Positions 21,739 through 32,684 of a stretch of 64,000 bases of DNA are shown in pieces. Made by a program: the position numbers and the translations under genes. Numbering within the stretch: the first letter of the stretch is position 1; every line of letters starts with the position of its first letter. The notes under the pieces are model-generated. The model made no database searches. It was not told where the DNA came from and worked only from the letters and a program-made list of their open reading frames with translations. Origin of the DNA: Strigamia acuminata (Eukaryota > Arthropoda > Chilopoda > Geophilomorpha > Linotaeniidae); NCBI GenBank assembly GCA_949358305.1, contig OX442314.1:45268581-45332580 (forward strand), written 5' to 3'.

Positions 21739-22041
21739 CTACTGATACTGCGCTATTACACTGTGAATCCTGCGGTCGGTGTAGGCATAAGCGGCCTGAG
21801 TCTTGCCAGTCATAAACACAAACAGAACAGGCAGTGCAAATCCATTTGTAACGACAAATATAGTGAACAGTTGGTAATAAGGCATAGGAACAACTCTAAA
21901 TGTTCCTTCCATCTGGTAAAGCGTTGCATTTGAAGCCGCAGTAAGCATTTGAGGCCTTGCGAAAACTAACATTTCTACATCACCCGTGACCAATCGCTCT
22001 CGAAAAAATGTCTCTCCTTTAATCGTTTTGCCATGCATCAT
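21739..22041 (-). pseudogene. MULE-type transposase fragment
   Basis: 100 residues resembling the MULE transposase domain: LVFARPQML, MEGTFRVVP, YYQLFTIF, LPVLFVFMTGKT, AAYAY. In the family the first catalytic Asp lies in DGTFK. Here it reads EGTFR, an acidic substitution that suggests decay. No other conserved blocks were found nearby, so this is a relic. Confidence 0.6.
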
Positions 22042-24179
22042 TTTGGGTAGTAGATGGGCTAACTCCTCTGAGGTGTCAGGTATTGCTGGGAAATTTCGAT
22101 GGCGCCTCTTTGCGATTAATCAAGTGTCTCTGGTCAAAGTACAGGATTGTTGGTCCACAGGAATCTTCGTCAAGTTGGACCATTCTTGGTGGTTTCCAGC
22201 CAGAAAACTAGTAATTGCTAGGCACCATAAATATTGAATTAATGCAGACTCCTATGGCCAGGGATTTAGAAACCGTTGGACAGTAAACTTGGATATAGAA
22301 AGGATGGCATTTATGGTCAGTGATTTAGAGCCATAAGTACAAAGTTATAAAAGAATAAGAAAATGTGGAGGTAAATGTAAACAATGGCTCCAAGGGGCCA
22401 GAACATTATTAGGACCAAAATCTATCCAAACCTTTCTGTTGCTAAACTGTCCACTGCTAGGCTTAACTAGGGTAATGGACTTTACTCTTTCAATTTGTTG
22501 GTGAAAACCTAAGATCTAATAGTTGAATCAGAGAAATTGAATTGACTGCATATAAATCAAAACACAGGTGTTTGAAAAGTATCATTTAATAATAAATAAA
22601 GTGAACCTGAAATGATGTTAGCTTTTAAACTCCAAAAGAAGTACTGCAATACTGCAGACACTGAGCAGCGCGGGCGGGCGTTGCCGAAAACCGAATTCCA
22701 AGACTCTAAATTAGGAAAAAAAATGGAAAAAGTGGTAAAAAATAGTCAAATCATGGCAAGGGCAATGAAACCTAAAAAAAATACAAACGGACGTAATAAA
22801 TGAATAAAAATAGAAATTAAAATTTCCGTGAAAATAGCAACTAAGTTGAGACTAAGCAAGGACCGGTAGTAGAAATTTAAGTTTTGTCACAATGGCTGGC
22901 TTTATTTGAGCTGATTTGTCTCCTTTTTACAAAAAAACATTTAACTTAAGATGACTAAGATAAGCTGGATAGCACTAATTTGATGGTGCTCAACAACTTT
23001 GTAATTGGAAATTTTGCTCTAACCTGATTGGTTTAGAAGTTAGCAAATCAATGACCTAGAAAATAACCTTCAAGGTCAAATTTGATGCCACCATTGGATT
23101 GCTCTCACCCAACTTCCTATATGATCGCTTCATCAAAGTTGGCCTAGATGCAATTGCTCAGGAAATATTTGAGGGAAACAGACTTTTCTTCCACCCTGTA
23201 TAAATTGATGTATACAGTGTGACGGTATGGTCTTATCCATGGCTGCCTGGGGAGTGGTTACCATGGGGTAGTACGCATGCTCATGTAAATAACAGACAAG
23301 GAACTTCAGATTGTTGGGTTGTTGGCTTTTAATCTCATTGTCTAGGAGTTGGAGTGCTGCACGCCACTCCAGCAACCTACCTGTCACACAGTGTTGTGAT
23401 CCCAAATGTCCTCTGAATATTTGGGTGAAATTAAGTAAAAAATTGATTAATATTATGTAATAACATTTATGTATTTATTTTCCTATTGCCAATGCTCTCG
23501 GCTGTTAATGAAAAGCCGTTGCTTAGTAACGAAACTGTCAAATTAGGGGGTTGCTACGCCAAACTCCAAATGAGCACCATTGCTAGGCACGAAGTGTGCC
23601 AGGCACGCGCCACACATGCGCACTCGGCCGATTTTCCGGCCGAATCCTGTGGTAATATTTTGAACATTACTCACTCTTTTTGCTACCCTCACCACATTCA
23701 CCATGCCATAGTATGTAAAAGGAGAAGTAGCCATTTTTTTCTGCAATGTGTAGCAATTACAGAAATACTGAAATAAAAAACGCACCTATCAAGGCCAAAT
23801 TAATTTTAAAGGAACACTAAAAGATCAATTTCCCTATGGTAAAATATTAAATGCCATGAAAACCCCTCCTAAAAGGCTGTAAAAATTTCTAAAAACATGC
23901 TACCGCAAGTATTGTGTTTGTTGCCTGTGGCCAAGTGTGGAAGCTGCAGCGCTAGTGTTGCTGCTTCGTCCAAGGTCAGCCTTTTGTTTACTTTATAACA
24001 GGCCCAAAATAGAGATTGAGCATGGTAAATATAACCATATTTCAATGGTTTTCAAGGGTTTTAATAATTTTTTTGTTTAATCTGCTTTCCATTCACCGCT
24101 AAGTTAGTTACAATGTCAGTCAGCCATTTGTGTACAAGAACGTCGCCTAGCAATACGAGCGACGTCAAAATGCAATAAA
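22042..24179. other. Unassigned stretch; one exon-like segment on minus strand
   Basis: Nothing recognised. On the minus strand, around 23370-23268, a frame reading LLEWRAALQLLDNEIKSQQP ends at a donor-like CCCATG|GTAACC and looks protein-like. I cannot name it or find partner exons. Confidence 0.3.
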
Positions 24180-24187
24180 CTCATTTA

Positions 24188-24714
24188 TAGACCCCGGATA
24201 AATGCATAAATGCATGTTGCATATGTATTTTGCATATTTAGCCGAAATTGGCTTATATTGCATATTTGCCGAAAATCGAAAAATAAATGCATATATTGCC
24301 ATTTTTCCGGGAAAAAACGGCAATTTATGTCTCTTTTGACGATACGTAACATGTACGTATCAATTTTTGCCTTTTTTTAAAGACACGTATCATGTACGTA
24401 TTCTTACGTTCAGAAAACTGAGGATTTCGCCAAAAACAGACACCAGGGGAAGTCACTAAATTAGTGTCTGGAAAAGGTTTTAAGATATAAACAAATAAAA
24501 AAGTAGAAAAAATGAATTGTAATTGCTAATATTCGTTCATTTACATCAAGAACACTTTGAAATGGCATTTAGTTGTTATTTGACACCTGATTTCACTCGA
24601 ATAAATTTTTTTATTTTGCATATTTCAATTTTTTTTTTTGCATATATTGGAATCTTTGGTGCATATTATATGCGCATATAACGGAATTTATTTTGCATAC
24701 ATATCCGGGGTCTA
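24188..24714. mobile_element. hAT-type MITE (527 bp)
   Basis: Terminal inverted repeats TAGACCCCGGATA (left) and TATCCGGGGTCTA (right). They are flanked by an exact 8-bp target duplication CTCATTTA (24180-24187 and 24715-24722), the hallmark of hAT transposition. The interior is rich in tgcatat motifs and has no coding capacity. Confidence 0.88.
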
Positions 24715-24722
24715 CTCATTTA

Positions 24723-25286
24723 CAATAATAATAACAACGATTACGCACATTACCCACAAGAACAGATGTACAAATAGAATTATTTACTTGTCTATGGAGT
24801 GATTGAAAGAATAGATAAATGCAATGTAACAAAGATATCTGGTAACACAAACTCTTAAAGTTAAGATCATTTGTAAATTGTGACTACGCTTGCAAAGCCA
24901 TTCAGGTCTTGCATAAGAGAAGTGCAGGCGCTACTATTAAAATAAATTGTGTATTTCTTTATTTTTGTATGTAAAAATTGTTTTTGTTTGCTGTTTATTA
25001 ATTTGATTGTATTATTATTTATTATTATTATTAATTTATTAATACTGTATATCGGTCCTCTGATGAAATCGAATTAAATTAATCACGCATTCTATCATAA
25101 TAATTAATGATTAATTTTGTTCGACAAATTTGAAATTTGTAATTATGTAATTGCTACTTTATCTGATAATTTTATTTGTATTTGTGAAATTCGGCAAAAA
25201 GAAAAAAATGGCGTATATCTGTTTTCTGAACAGTTGGATCTCCTGTAGGTGACGTTGTAAGATCGTTCTGGAGTCGTGTGGCCTGT
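24723..25286. other. AT-rich stretch upstream of the H2A gene
   Basis: No gene seen. It consists of simple A/T sequence with a TTATTA run near 25013-25045. Confidence 0.5.
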
Positions 25287-25350
25287 GATTGGCTTATAGG
25301 TATCTCAAAACTGACTATACAAGTAGGTTTCATTTGGTTCATTGTCATTC
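25287..25350 (+). promoter_or_regulatory. H2A promoter (CCAAT, TATA, Inr)
   Basis: Inverted CCAAT (gattggc, 25287-25293), TATA-like tatacaa (25316-25322) and an initiator TCATTC (25345-25350) matching arthropod TCAKTY. The start A at 25347 is 31 bases after the TATA. The 5' UTR is about 32 nt. Confidence 0.7.
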
Positions 25351-25378
25351 AGCGTTTGTTTTTCATACATATACAGTC

Positions 25379-25807
25379 ATGTCTGGTCGAGGTAAAGAAA
25401 ACATCAGTGTCAAGTCGAAGAGCAAATCGCGATCTGCGCGCGCCGGTCTTTCGTTTCCCGTCGGTCGAATCCATCGCTTACTCCGCAAGGGAAAGTATGC
25501 CGATCGTATCGGTGCTGGAGCTCCGGTCTACTTGGCTGCGGTCTTGGAGTATTTGGTGGCCGAAGTTATGGAGTTGGCTGGAAAAGCCGCAAGAGACAAC
25601 AAGAAGTCGCGGATAATTCCTCGACACCTCCAGATGGCGATACGGAACGACGAAGAGTTCGCTAAGTTGTTGTCAAGTGTTACGATTGCGGAGGGTGGCG
25701 TTATGCCCAACATTCAGGCCATTCTTTTGCCCAAGAAGACCGATAAGACCGACAAGATGTCACTCTTTAATTTAGGCACAGAAAACATGTTCACTCTCAT
25801 TTATTAG
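25379..25807 (+). CDS. H2A: Histone H2A, left copy, C-terminus replaced by retrotransposon LTR
   Basis: Core histone H2A of the nucleosome. ATG at 25379; 142 codons. Reads [12 protein letters not shown] at the N-terminus, then the H2A fold with [53 protein letters not shown] and [15 protein letters not shown]. It has no introns. The N-tail is divergent from the common SGRGKGGK form. At codon 126 the normal ending is cut after GACAAGA, and the frame continues into the LTR of element C, adding about 16 foreign residues and stopping at 25805-25807. The histone stem-loop is missing. Compared with the right copy it has a few substitutions (A/T at the KYADRI site, K/N in AGKAAR). Confidence 0.9.
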   Translation: MSGRGKENISVKSKSKSRSARAGLSFPVGRIHRLLRKGKYADRIGAGAPVYLAAVLEYLVAEVMELAGKAARDNKKSRIIPRHLQMAIRNDEEFAKLLSSVTIAEGGVMPNIQAILLPKKTDKTDKMSLFNLGTENMFTLIY

Positions 25808-25949
25808 ACTCGTCGCTCACAACTGAATTCCAGAATATATGTTGCCATGGTTAGCTTACAAACAATAGCTAACCATGGTGTATTGTTACAACAATTGTAT
25901 CAATCACTCAATTCACACTTAATAGTTAATTTACAATCAGAATCTAACA
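25758..25949 (-). repeat. Element C 3' LTR
   Basis: 192 bp, tgtcactctt to aatctaaca, the direct repeat of 31271-31462. Confidence 0.95.
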
Positions 25950-25958
25950 TTCCTCCCC
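25950..25958 (-). other. Element C polypurine tract
   Basis: Minus-strand ggggaggaa directly abuts the 3' LTR. Confidence 0.7.
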
Positions 25959-26176
25959 AGTTACAATGTTTACTACTTGTAATTTCACACCTTTAAATTA
26001 ACCAAAATGACCACATCTAATGATCAAAACTTCTTCAGAACTACACTTTACAATTTTCAATTTTCAGCCAAGAAACCACAAACTACAACTCTTGCCTCTT
26101 TGCTAATAAAAAACAACCTCTTTGTACAATTTCCACCAATTTTCTTTGCTTTTCACAATCACTCCATCGACCTCCA

Positions 26177-27511
26177 TCATTGCTTTCCCTTGTCTGCCAT
26201 CCGGCGCAACAGCAGGCGAGTCCGCTCTGCGTCTTCCTTACTGTAGAGTTGGGCTTTATCTGGAGGTCCTTTACCAGTCTTTTTCGTCGGTAAGGTGGCG
26301 CGAGGTGCCCCTCTCTCCAGAGGATCTGTCGTCGTGCTTGGGCCAGGTTGGTCAGGATCTTCTATGGGCTCCATCCGCACCATCTCCGCAACTTTTAGCC
26401 CGTGTTTGGGTAGTCTCGCCACTGGCAACTTTCGGTAGTTAGCCAAAACCGTTTCCTCGTCATCGTCCTCCTCCCCCGAGGATAGATCTTTGTAATTAAT
26501 TTCGATGTTCCTGGCCGCGCGCGTTCTCGGTCTCTGCTCCGTGTCGATGGCGTCGCGCTGGGGTTCCTCCATCTGCTGATCGACCGCTACCTCCTCAGCC
26601 ATCATCGGCGCGCGTGGCGCCTCCGGAACAAACACTGGAACTTGACCACCCACTGGTAACACATGAGTTCCCACAGGTGTCTGCACGGGTGTTGGGAGCC
26701 TCCCAACTTGCGGTGGGGTGAGAAAAGGCTGTGGTGGCGTCGGTGGTGTCGGGGGCGGCAACAGGGGTGGAGTCCCCGGCAACGGCGCATACGTGTAGAC
26801 TCTCAGTTCGCCCCCACCTTCGGGAGTCACCGGCGCCCCAACCGGCACTGAAGTAACCACCTCGCTCGGGTCCGTCGCATCCCGTCTCCTCACATGGTTC
26901 AGGTGCCTGACCACTTGTTTGTTGGTTTGCACGTCTTTCAATCGATAGACGACCTCACCACTCCTCTCTAGTACAACCCCTGGCCGCCACGGTGGAGTAC
27001 TTGCCGGAAACGACTTGTACCATAGCTTGTCGCCCACGGTGAAGTTCCTGAAACGAGAGTTAGTAGCCGCCACACTCACTGCGCACCTGGGTTTTACCAA
27101 ATCCAAAAAAGTAAAAGGCTGCTGCCCAATAAATAACATCGCTGGCGACTGATTGTCCCGTCCGCGGAAACTCGTATGCTGATAAAGCATGAGCCTGAGC
27201 AAGCGCAGTTCCAAGTCCTCCTTGGTGAACTTTGCCAAGCGGTCCTTGATCCAACGCACCGTGCGTTCCGCCTGCCCGTTAGACTGGGCGTGGTATGGGG
27301 GGGAGAACATATGCTCGACCCCATTTCTCCTCAAAAAACTGGCAAACTCTGCAGACGTGAATTGGGCCCCATTATCGCTTACTAAAAGATGGGGGAGCCC
27401 AAAAGTGCTAAACACGCGCCTGAGAATCAAGATTGTGGTCGCTGAAGTGGCCGTTTGCGTCGCCCTCGCCTCGATCCACCCAGAGTAGGCGTCAACCAAC
27501 ACCAACACCAT
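26177..27511 (-). pseudogene. pol: Element C integrase core and C-terminal tail
   Basis: 444 codons with the integrase core: first Asp in LVLVDAYSGW, second Asp in VSDNGAQFTS, Glu in NGQAERTVRW, then a Pro-rich and acidic tail (LSSGEEDDDEE). It is in the same frame as the RT/RNase H segment but separated from it by an in-frame TGA near 27556-27554, where a Trp is usual before the ARVHIDYAGP block. It is therefore not expressed as one protein. Confidence 0.85.
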
Positions 27512-27553
27512 CTGGGATTGAATGGGACCGGCGTAGTCGATGTGTACACGGGC

Positions 27554-29179
27554 TCATGGCTCCTCGGCACGCGGCCATGAAATAGGCAGCGCGTGTGGCG
27601 GTAAAGGTCTGCTTTGCGCGCAGATAACGCACTTCTGCACAAAGTTAATGATTTGCGGGGTAATTCCCGCCCACCACACTGCACTGCGGGCCCTCTTTTT
27701 CATGGCCACAATGCCAGGATGACCTTCATGAAGGAGCCGCAGCATCCTTGTCTGCAAAGCCCGCGGTACAACCACTCTAGCCCCCCCCAAGAGGACTCCC
27801 GCCATAAGTGAGAGTTCCTCAAAACGGTTGGCATAAACCGCCAACTCAGGGCGACCTGCAAGCGAGGCCAAATCTCCTTCACGGACCGCAGCGACCACCA
27901 CAGTCAGCTCTGTATCAACCGCCGTCGCCTTTGCGACTTCCACCGCCGTCAGCAAATTCTCCCCCTCCATCTCGACCAAAAATACCGGTCGGTCATCCAC
28001 CTCAGCTGGCGCCGGATCGCAAGGGAATCTGCTCAGGACATCAGCGTTGGAATTGTCGGCTCCCCTGCGATACCGCAACACATAAGAGTAAGCTGACAAG
28101 AGCAGGGCCCAGCGGAGCATTCTGGGGCTGACCACCAACGGGATCGGTCGGTCCGACCCCAAAATGCCCAACAAGGGCTTGTGGTCGGTGTAGATGGTAA
28201 ATTCCCTGCCCATAAGGTATATGTGGAATTTCTTCACCGCGAACACGACCGACAGTGCCTCCTTGTCGATGTGCGCATAGTTACTCTCAGCGCGGCTGAG
28301 GGATCTCGAGGCAAACGCAACTGGATGCTCTCTTTCCAGCTTATCAACATGGGCCAGGACCGCCCCAACCCCATAAGGGGACGCGTCCGCTGCGATCACC
28401 AACGGACGGTGAAGATCGTAGTATGTTAAAATGGGAGCGGAGGTTAAAGCCCGTTTAATCCTGTCAAACGCTTGCTGCCTGCGCTGGTTCCAAACCCAAT
28501 TTGCATTCGCGCACAACAGTTCGTATAGTGGGGTCGCCTTGTCGGCCAAGTGTTCAATGAACACGGCATAAAACGCCACCATCCCGAGGAAAGTTCTAAG
28601 CCCCTTCACATCAACTGGAGGTGGGATTGCCAATACAGCCTCAACCTTTGACGAGATCGGTCTCACTCCACTCTGACTAATTGAGAAACCCAAAAAGTTT
28701 AAGCCGCTCTCACAAAATAAGCACTTCTCCCTAGCCAGGTGTAAACCCCTATCGGCCAATCTACGAAAAATCTGTTCTAAAACCCACAAATGCTCTGGCA
28801 AGTCCCACGTTGCTACGAGAATATCGTCCAAATAGACGAAAATGCGTGGCACCCCGTCCAGGACCGAGATAATAATCCGCTGGAAAATACCTGCGGATGG
28901 CATGGTCCCAAACGGGAGCCTAGTAACGGCCACTAGGCCTTTCGGGGTGTTCACGGCCGCAATAACAGCCGACCGCTCGGACAGCGGGATTTGCAAGTAC
29001 GCTTGCCTGAGGTCAAGCGTACTGAACACCCGCGCTCTCCCGATGGAAGCTAGCAACTCGGCAATGCGAGGCAGGGGATACGGGTCCGGCTGTAAATTGG
29101 CATTCACGGTGGACCTATAGTCCCCGCACAAGCGAACCCCCCATCCTTCTTCTGCACAGTAACCAGGGGAGTCCCCCAC
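27554..29179 (-). pseudogene. pol: Element C reverse transcriptase, RNase H and integrase zinc domain
   Basis: Open for 541 codons. RT: VRLCGDYRSTVN, LPFGTMPSAGIFQR and the catalytic FVYLDDILVA. RNase H: VIAADASPYGVGAVL and FTIYTDHKPLLG. Integrase zinc motif: HEGHPG, then C..C (CVICAQ). It joins the preceding segment only through a frame change in a G run near 29140-29146 (apparently one G short) and ends at a premature TGA. The family order is gypsy-type. Confidence 0.88.
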
Positions 29180-29559
29180 ACGGAGAACGGAATCGGCTTG
29201 AACACCCCCTTGTTAATCAAGTCATTGATCTCTAAACTGACCGCATCTCTGAGTGGTAATGGAATAGGCCTAGGCCTATAAAATCTGGGAACCGCATCTG
29301 GTCTTAAAATAAGATCAACCGGTTCTCCTTTGTATGTTCCAAGACACTCACTGAACACATGTGCGTATCGCAATAATAATTCACTCAAGGAACCAGCTCT
29401 CTGCGCGCTTCCACTCGCCATTTCAACGTGATCCACTGGGCTCGCTGACGGGTGTTGACCATTCGCCACAGCTCCATCACCCTCCGCTGGCGGCGCCGGG
29501 TCACGTCCATTTCCTGAAATTAAAGCGGCAGAAATATTATGCCAACCAAACTTATGCAC
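29104..29559 (-). pseudogene. pol: Element C protease-RT linker and RT N-terminus, out of frame
   Basis: Contains the RT entry region (VDLILRPDAVPRFYRPRPIP, VWGTPLVTVQKKDGG) in a frame different from both the gag-protease frame (shift near 29560-29590) and the RT core (shift near 29140-29146). Two frame changes in 450 bp point to decay rather than programmed shifting. Confidence 0.75.
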
Positions 29560-30926
29560 AGCGTCCCGACCAATAAGACTAGGGCCACCACTACAAAATT
29601 CACCCTTGCTGTTACCTCACCCATATGCATATTTAGCCACACCTGTCCTAACACCTCAATGGGCTGGTGCTGGTATGCAAACAGCTTGACAGAAGTGGGG
29701 GTAATTGCCCTCCTTGAAATCAATCGCTTGGTCAGCAAGACGTTGCAATCAGTCGCATTCAGTACCGACAGCTCACTGCCGGTGTCCAACAATAGGTTAA
29801 GCCTGAAAGAATTCAAAACCACCTGCACAATAAGAGGCGGCGACCTCACTCTCGCTCCAACGACATGAAACAAGGCGAAATCCTCGTCTTGTTCCTGTAT
29901 CACGTTGATTGGAACGTTCCGCTGCCTCCACTTCTCCTCAGATGCACCTGCTCCCCCAAAACTGCCATCAACTTCGGGTGGAAACGTCGCCGGTGGGCAA
30001 GCCCCCTCCTGGTCGTTTGCCTTCTTGCGCCACTCACCAATCACCCGGCCACCCGGTCTTTGGTCTTGACCGGCTCTTGGTCCCAGCGCTGGCTCAAAAG
30101 GGCAGTCCCTTACGAAATGCGGTCCGCCGCAACGAAAACAGTCAACGGGCGTGCCGTCCCTTTTTACAGGTTGGCCGCCTCGCCCACTACTCTGTCCCTG
30201 GCGCCCGCGCCAAGGTCGCTGAAACGAACCACGTTGAGCACTGGTCCCCGCGCCTGAAAAACCGGGTGAACCAAATTGGTTGGCTCTTCCACGGCCCCTC
30301 TGCGGACCGCGACGGCCACCCATCGACAACTGCATCAATGCCGCCGAAGCTGGCGCTTTGGTCGGCTCCTCATCCGTGAAAGGCAACGGTTCCTCGCGTC
30401 CTGACGCCGCAATGTGGGCCATCTCGTGGGCCACTGCACGTTTTGTCACCTGCTCGGCTGTCAGTGGCATGTTCAGAAGGATTTCCCGAACCAACACTTC
30501 ATTTCGCGATCCTCGTACAACCTGGTGAACGATCGCCCTATCAGTCTCATCTTTGGTTGCAAATCCGCAACGCTGGGATAAAATTCTTAACTCTGCGATG
30601 TATTTTTCCACCGACTCTCCCTCGTGACGTTTGCGCGCTCCAAAACGCTGCCGAGCCATGTACGGGGTGTCGACGGACTTGTAATGGTCGTCAACTACCT
30701 CCAAAATGACATCCAAACCCATTGTCACGACGTCCTTCGGATGCGCCCATCGTTTGATCTTGTCAAACATTGGTATGCCAATCACTGTCAAAAGCAGTGG
30801 AACCTGTCTGTCTGCTTCTACCTTGTTCAGGAGTACAAACTGCTGGTAAGTCTGCTTCCAGCTCGTCCACTCGTGCAGCGTGGACCCAGAAAACGGCGGA
30901 ATGCCGCCGAGCATCAATTGTGCCAT
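29520..30926 (-). CDS. gag: Element C Gag-protease
   Basis: 468 codons from ATG 30926 (MAQLMLGGIPPF, good context). The open frame extends upstream to 31178 without a better start. The capsid-like part (WTSWKQTYQQFVLL, ESVEKYIAELRILSQRC, VVRGSRNEVLVREILLNMP) is followed by a Gly/Arg-rich linker, one zinc knuckle CFRCGGPHFVRDC and an aspartic protease LLLDTGSELSVL in the same frame. Gag and protease being fused in one frame differs from element A. The frame ends in a frameshifted tail. Confidence 0.85.
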   Translation of the reverse strand: MAQLMLGGIPPFSGSTLHEWTSWKQTYQQFVLLNKVEADRQVPLLLTVIGIPMFDKIKRWAHPKDVVTMGLDVILEVVDDHYKSVDTPYMARQRFGARKRHEGESVEKYIAELRILSQRCGFATKDETDRAIVHQVVRGSRNEVLVREILLNMPLTAEQVTKRAVAHEMAHIAASGREEPLPFTDEEPTKAPASAALMQLSMGGRRGPQRGRGRANQFGSPGFSGAGTSAQRGSFQRPWRGRQGQSSGRGGQPVKRDGTPVDCFRCGGPHFVRDCPFEPALGPRAGQDQRPGGRVIGEWRKKANDQEGACPPATFPPEVDGSFGGAGASEEKWRQRNVPINVIQEQDEDFALFHVVGARVRSPPLIVQVVLNSFRLNLLLDTGSELSVLNATDCNVLLTKRLISRRAITPTSVKLFAYQHQPIEVLGQVWLNMHMGEVTARVNFVVVALVLLVGTLCISLVGIIFLPL

Positions 30927-31270
30927 GACCAACAGCAGCACAAAACTACACCAACCGGTAAACCTCGCGTTCGACGTCCCGTGTTCGATCACGTAGCCCT
31001 GACGTTCGTCTCGACGTCGAAAATTCTCCTGTCGACGTCCACACAACGTCGCCGACGGCTCACACGCCGTACGCCACAAAAAACAGCTCAAAACTCCGCC
31101 CGAACGTCGACTCGCCGACGCGGACTTCATCAATTTCAGAAAAGGTAGGCAAAAACTCACAATTTGTTGATTTCTCACACACCAACAGCATCCAACTGTC
31201 CACTAAACCAAACCATGGTTTAAATATGTCCTATTATCGTGGATACCACTGAAGAGTTCTTACAACTCGA

Positions 31271-31462
31271 TGTCACTCTTTAATTTAGGCACAGAAAACA
31301 TGTTCACTCACATTTATTAGACTCGTCGCTCACAACTGAATTCCAGAATATATGTTGCCATGGTTAGCTTACAAACAATAGCTAACCATGGTGTATTGTT
31401 ACAACAATTGTATCAATCACTCAATTCACACTTAATAGTTAATTTACAATCAGAATCTAACA
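31271..31462 (-). repeat. Element C 5' LTR
   Basis: 192-bp direct repeat of 25758-25949. The internal sequence directly after it (minus strand tcgagttgtaagaactcttc) is also preserved next to the truncated LTR at 56962. I could not assign it to a primer tRNA. Confidence 0.95.
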
Positions 31463-31463
31463 G

Positions 31464-31844
31464 TCTGGTCGAGGTAAAGAAAACATCAGTGTCAAGTCGA
31501 AGAGCAAATCGCGATCTGCGCGCGCCGGTCTTTCGTTTCCCGTCGGTCGAATCCATCGCTTACTCCGCAAGGGAAAGTATACCGATCGTATCGGTGCTGG
31601 AGCTCCGGTCTACTTGGCTGCGGTCTTGGAGTATTTGGTGGCCGAAGTTATGGAGTTGGCTGGAAACGCCGCAAGAGACAACAAGAAGTCGCGGATAATT
31701 CCTCGACACCTCCAGATGGCGATACGGAACGACGAAGAGTTCGCTAAGTTGTTGTCGAGTGTTACGATTGCGGAGGGTGGCGTTATGCCCAACATTCAGG
31801 CCATTCTTTTGCCCAAGAAGACCGATAAGACCGACAAGAAGTAA
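31464..31844 (+). pseudogene. H2A: Histone H2A, right copy, start codon and promoter replaced by LTR
   Basis: Complete H2A codons 2-127 plus the stop TAA, ending KTDKTDKK. The AT of the start codon and the whole promoter are missing; the LTR ends one base before codon 2. It is nearly identical to the left copy. Unless transcribed from the LTR and started internally, it cannot make normal H2A, although its 3' end signals are intact. Confidence 0.9.
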
Positions 31845-31886
31845 AAAGTTGGAAGAGAATACGGTTTCGTTGTAGATGCAGCGATC

Positions 31887-31902
31887 GGCTTTTTTTAGAG
31901 CC
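31887..31902 (+). terminator. Histone mRNA 3' stem-loop
   Basis: GGCTTTTTTTAGAGCC: a 6-bp stem (one T-G pair) with a 4-nt loop, 16 nt as in replication-dependent histone genes. It is followed by purine-rich ggagggaagaa, a plausible U7 snRNA pairing site. Confidence 0.8.
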
Positions 31903-32019
31903 ACACGATTTATGGAGGGAAGAACCAAAATTAATGTTATAATAAATAAAAATAAATTCGATTTTTCAAAACACAAAAGTTTTGTTTGTCTTTCTTTTTC
32001 ACAATTTTTCATATTTCTT

Positions 32020-32340
32020 TTGAGCAGATAATTTTGTGTTGTTTAAGCTGTGTGGCCTTCTAGGTTCCCATAGGTAAAGTAAACCTTAAAGATTCGTTCT
32101 GTCTTCATTTTCTCGCGATTCTCCGTGATTTTCGCGTGTGACCCCGTAGGCAAGATTGCTAGCTCGCTGGTTTGCGCCGATTGTTTCGTTAATTTGATGT
32201 AAATTTTACTTTGATTCTGGTAAAGGGATCCGAGAAAACGAAGTAAGCATAGCACACAACTCACACAATCAACAAATTAATTACTCCGTACAAAAATTCC
32301 CTGTTTTTCTCTCCAGTGTTTATGGTAACCTGTTTCAGAC
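32020..32340 (+). other. Transcript-like duplicated locus, copy 2 (left part)
   Basis: Paralogous to 5880-6190: shared gattcgttctgtcttcattt, gattctccgtgattttcgcg and tttctctccagtgtt acceptor context. It stops at the assembly gap; the continuation of the paralogy resumes at about 56182. Confidence 0.7.
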
Positions 32341-32540
32341 NNNNNNNNNNNNNNNNNNNNNNNNNNNNNNNNNNNNNNNNNNNNNNNNNNNNNNNNNNNN
32401 NNNNNNNNNNNNNNNNNNNNNNNNNNNNNNNNNNNNNNNNNNNNNNNNNNNNNNNNNNNNNNNNNNNNNNNNNNNNNNNNNNNNNNNNNNNNNNNNNNNN
32501 NNNNNNNNNNNNNNNNNNNNNNNNNNNNNNNNNNNNNNNN
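32341..32540. other. Assembly gap (200 Ns)
   Basis: Ns of round length. The sequence on the right is part of a 56-bp tandem hairpin array, so the true length of the gap is unknown. Confidence 0.99.
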
Positions 32541-32672
32541 AGTCGAATACGATTTCGCGTTGAAGAAGGGCAAAATTCGCATTCGACTCGAAAACGAGTC
32601 GAATACGATTTCGCGTTGAAGAAGGGCAAAATTCGTACTCGACTAGAAAGCGAGTCGAATACGAGATCATTT
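32541..32672. repeat. 56-bp hairpin-unit array, fragment
   Basis: About two units of the same 56-bp repeat that forms the arrays at 42.0-42.5 and 43.7-44.3 kb (tcgaatacgatttcgcgttg, aagaagggcaaaattcg). It abuts the gap. Confidence 0.9.
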
Positions 32673-32684
32673 TTTGATCTGGGT

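Larger units (their letters stand above)
25758..31462 (-). mobile_element. Element C: decayed Ty3/gypsy-type retrotransposon splitting H2A
   Basis: 5,705 bp, minus strand, bounded by 192-bp LTRs (25758-25949 and 31271-31462) that start TG, end CA and show one visible difference. Internal order: gag-protease, RT, RNase H, integrase with a long Pro-rich tail. Pol is broken by two frame changes and a stop. There is no target duplication: the left flank (gacaaga) is the end of H2A and the right flank (gtctgg) is its beginning. A truncated relative lies at 56770-56982. Confidence 0.92.

Noticed and set aside
29104-29590. Programmed frameshifting in element C pol
   Set aside because: Two frame changes within about 450 bp, one in a G run, plus a downstream in-frame stop, fit mutational decay; no slippery heptamer with a stem was seen.
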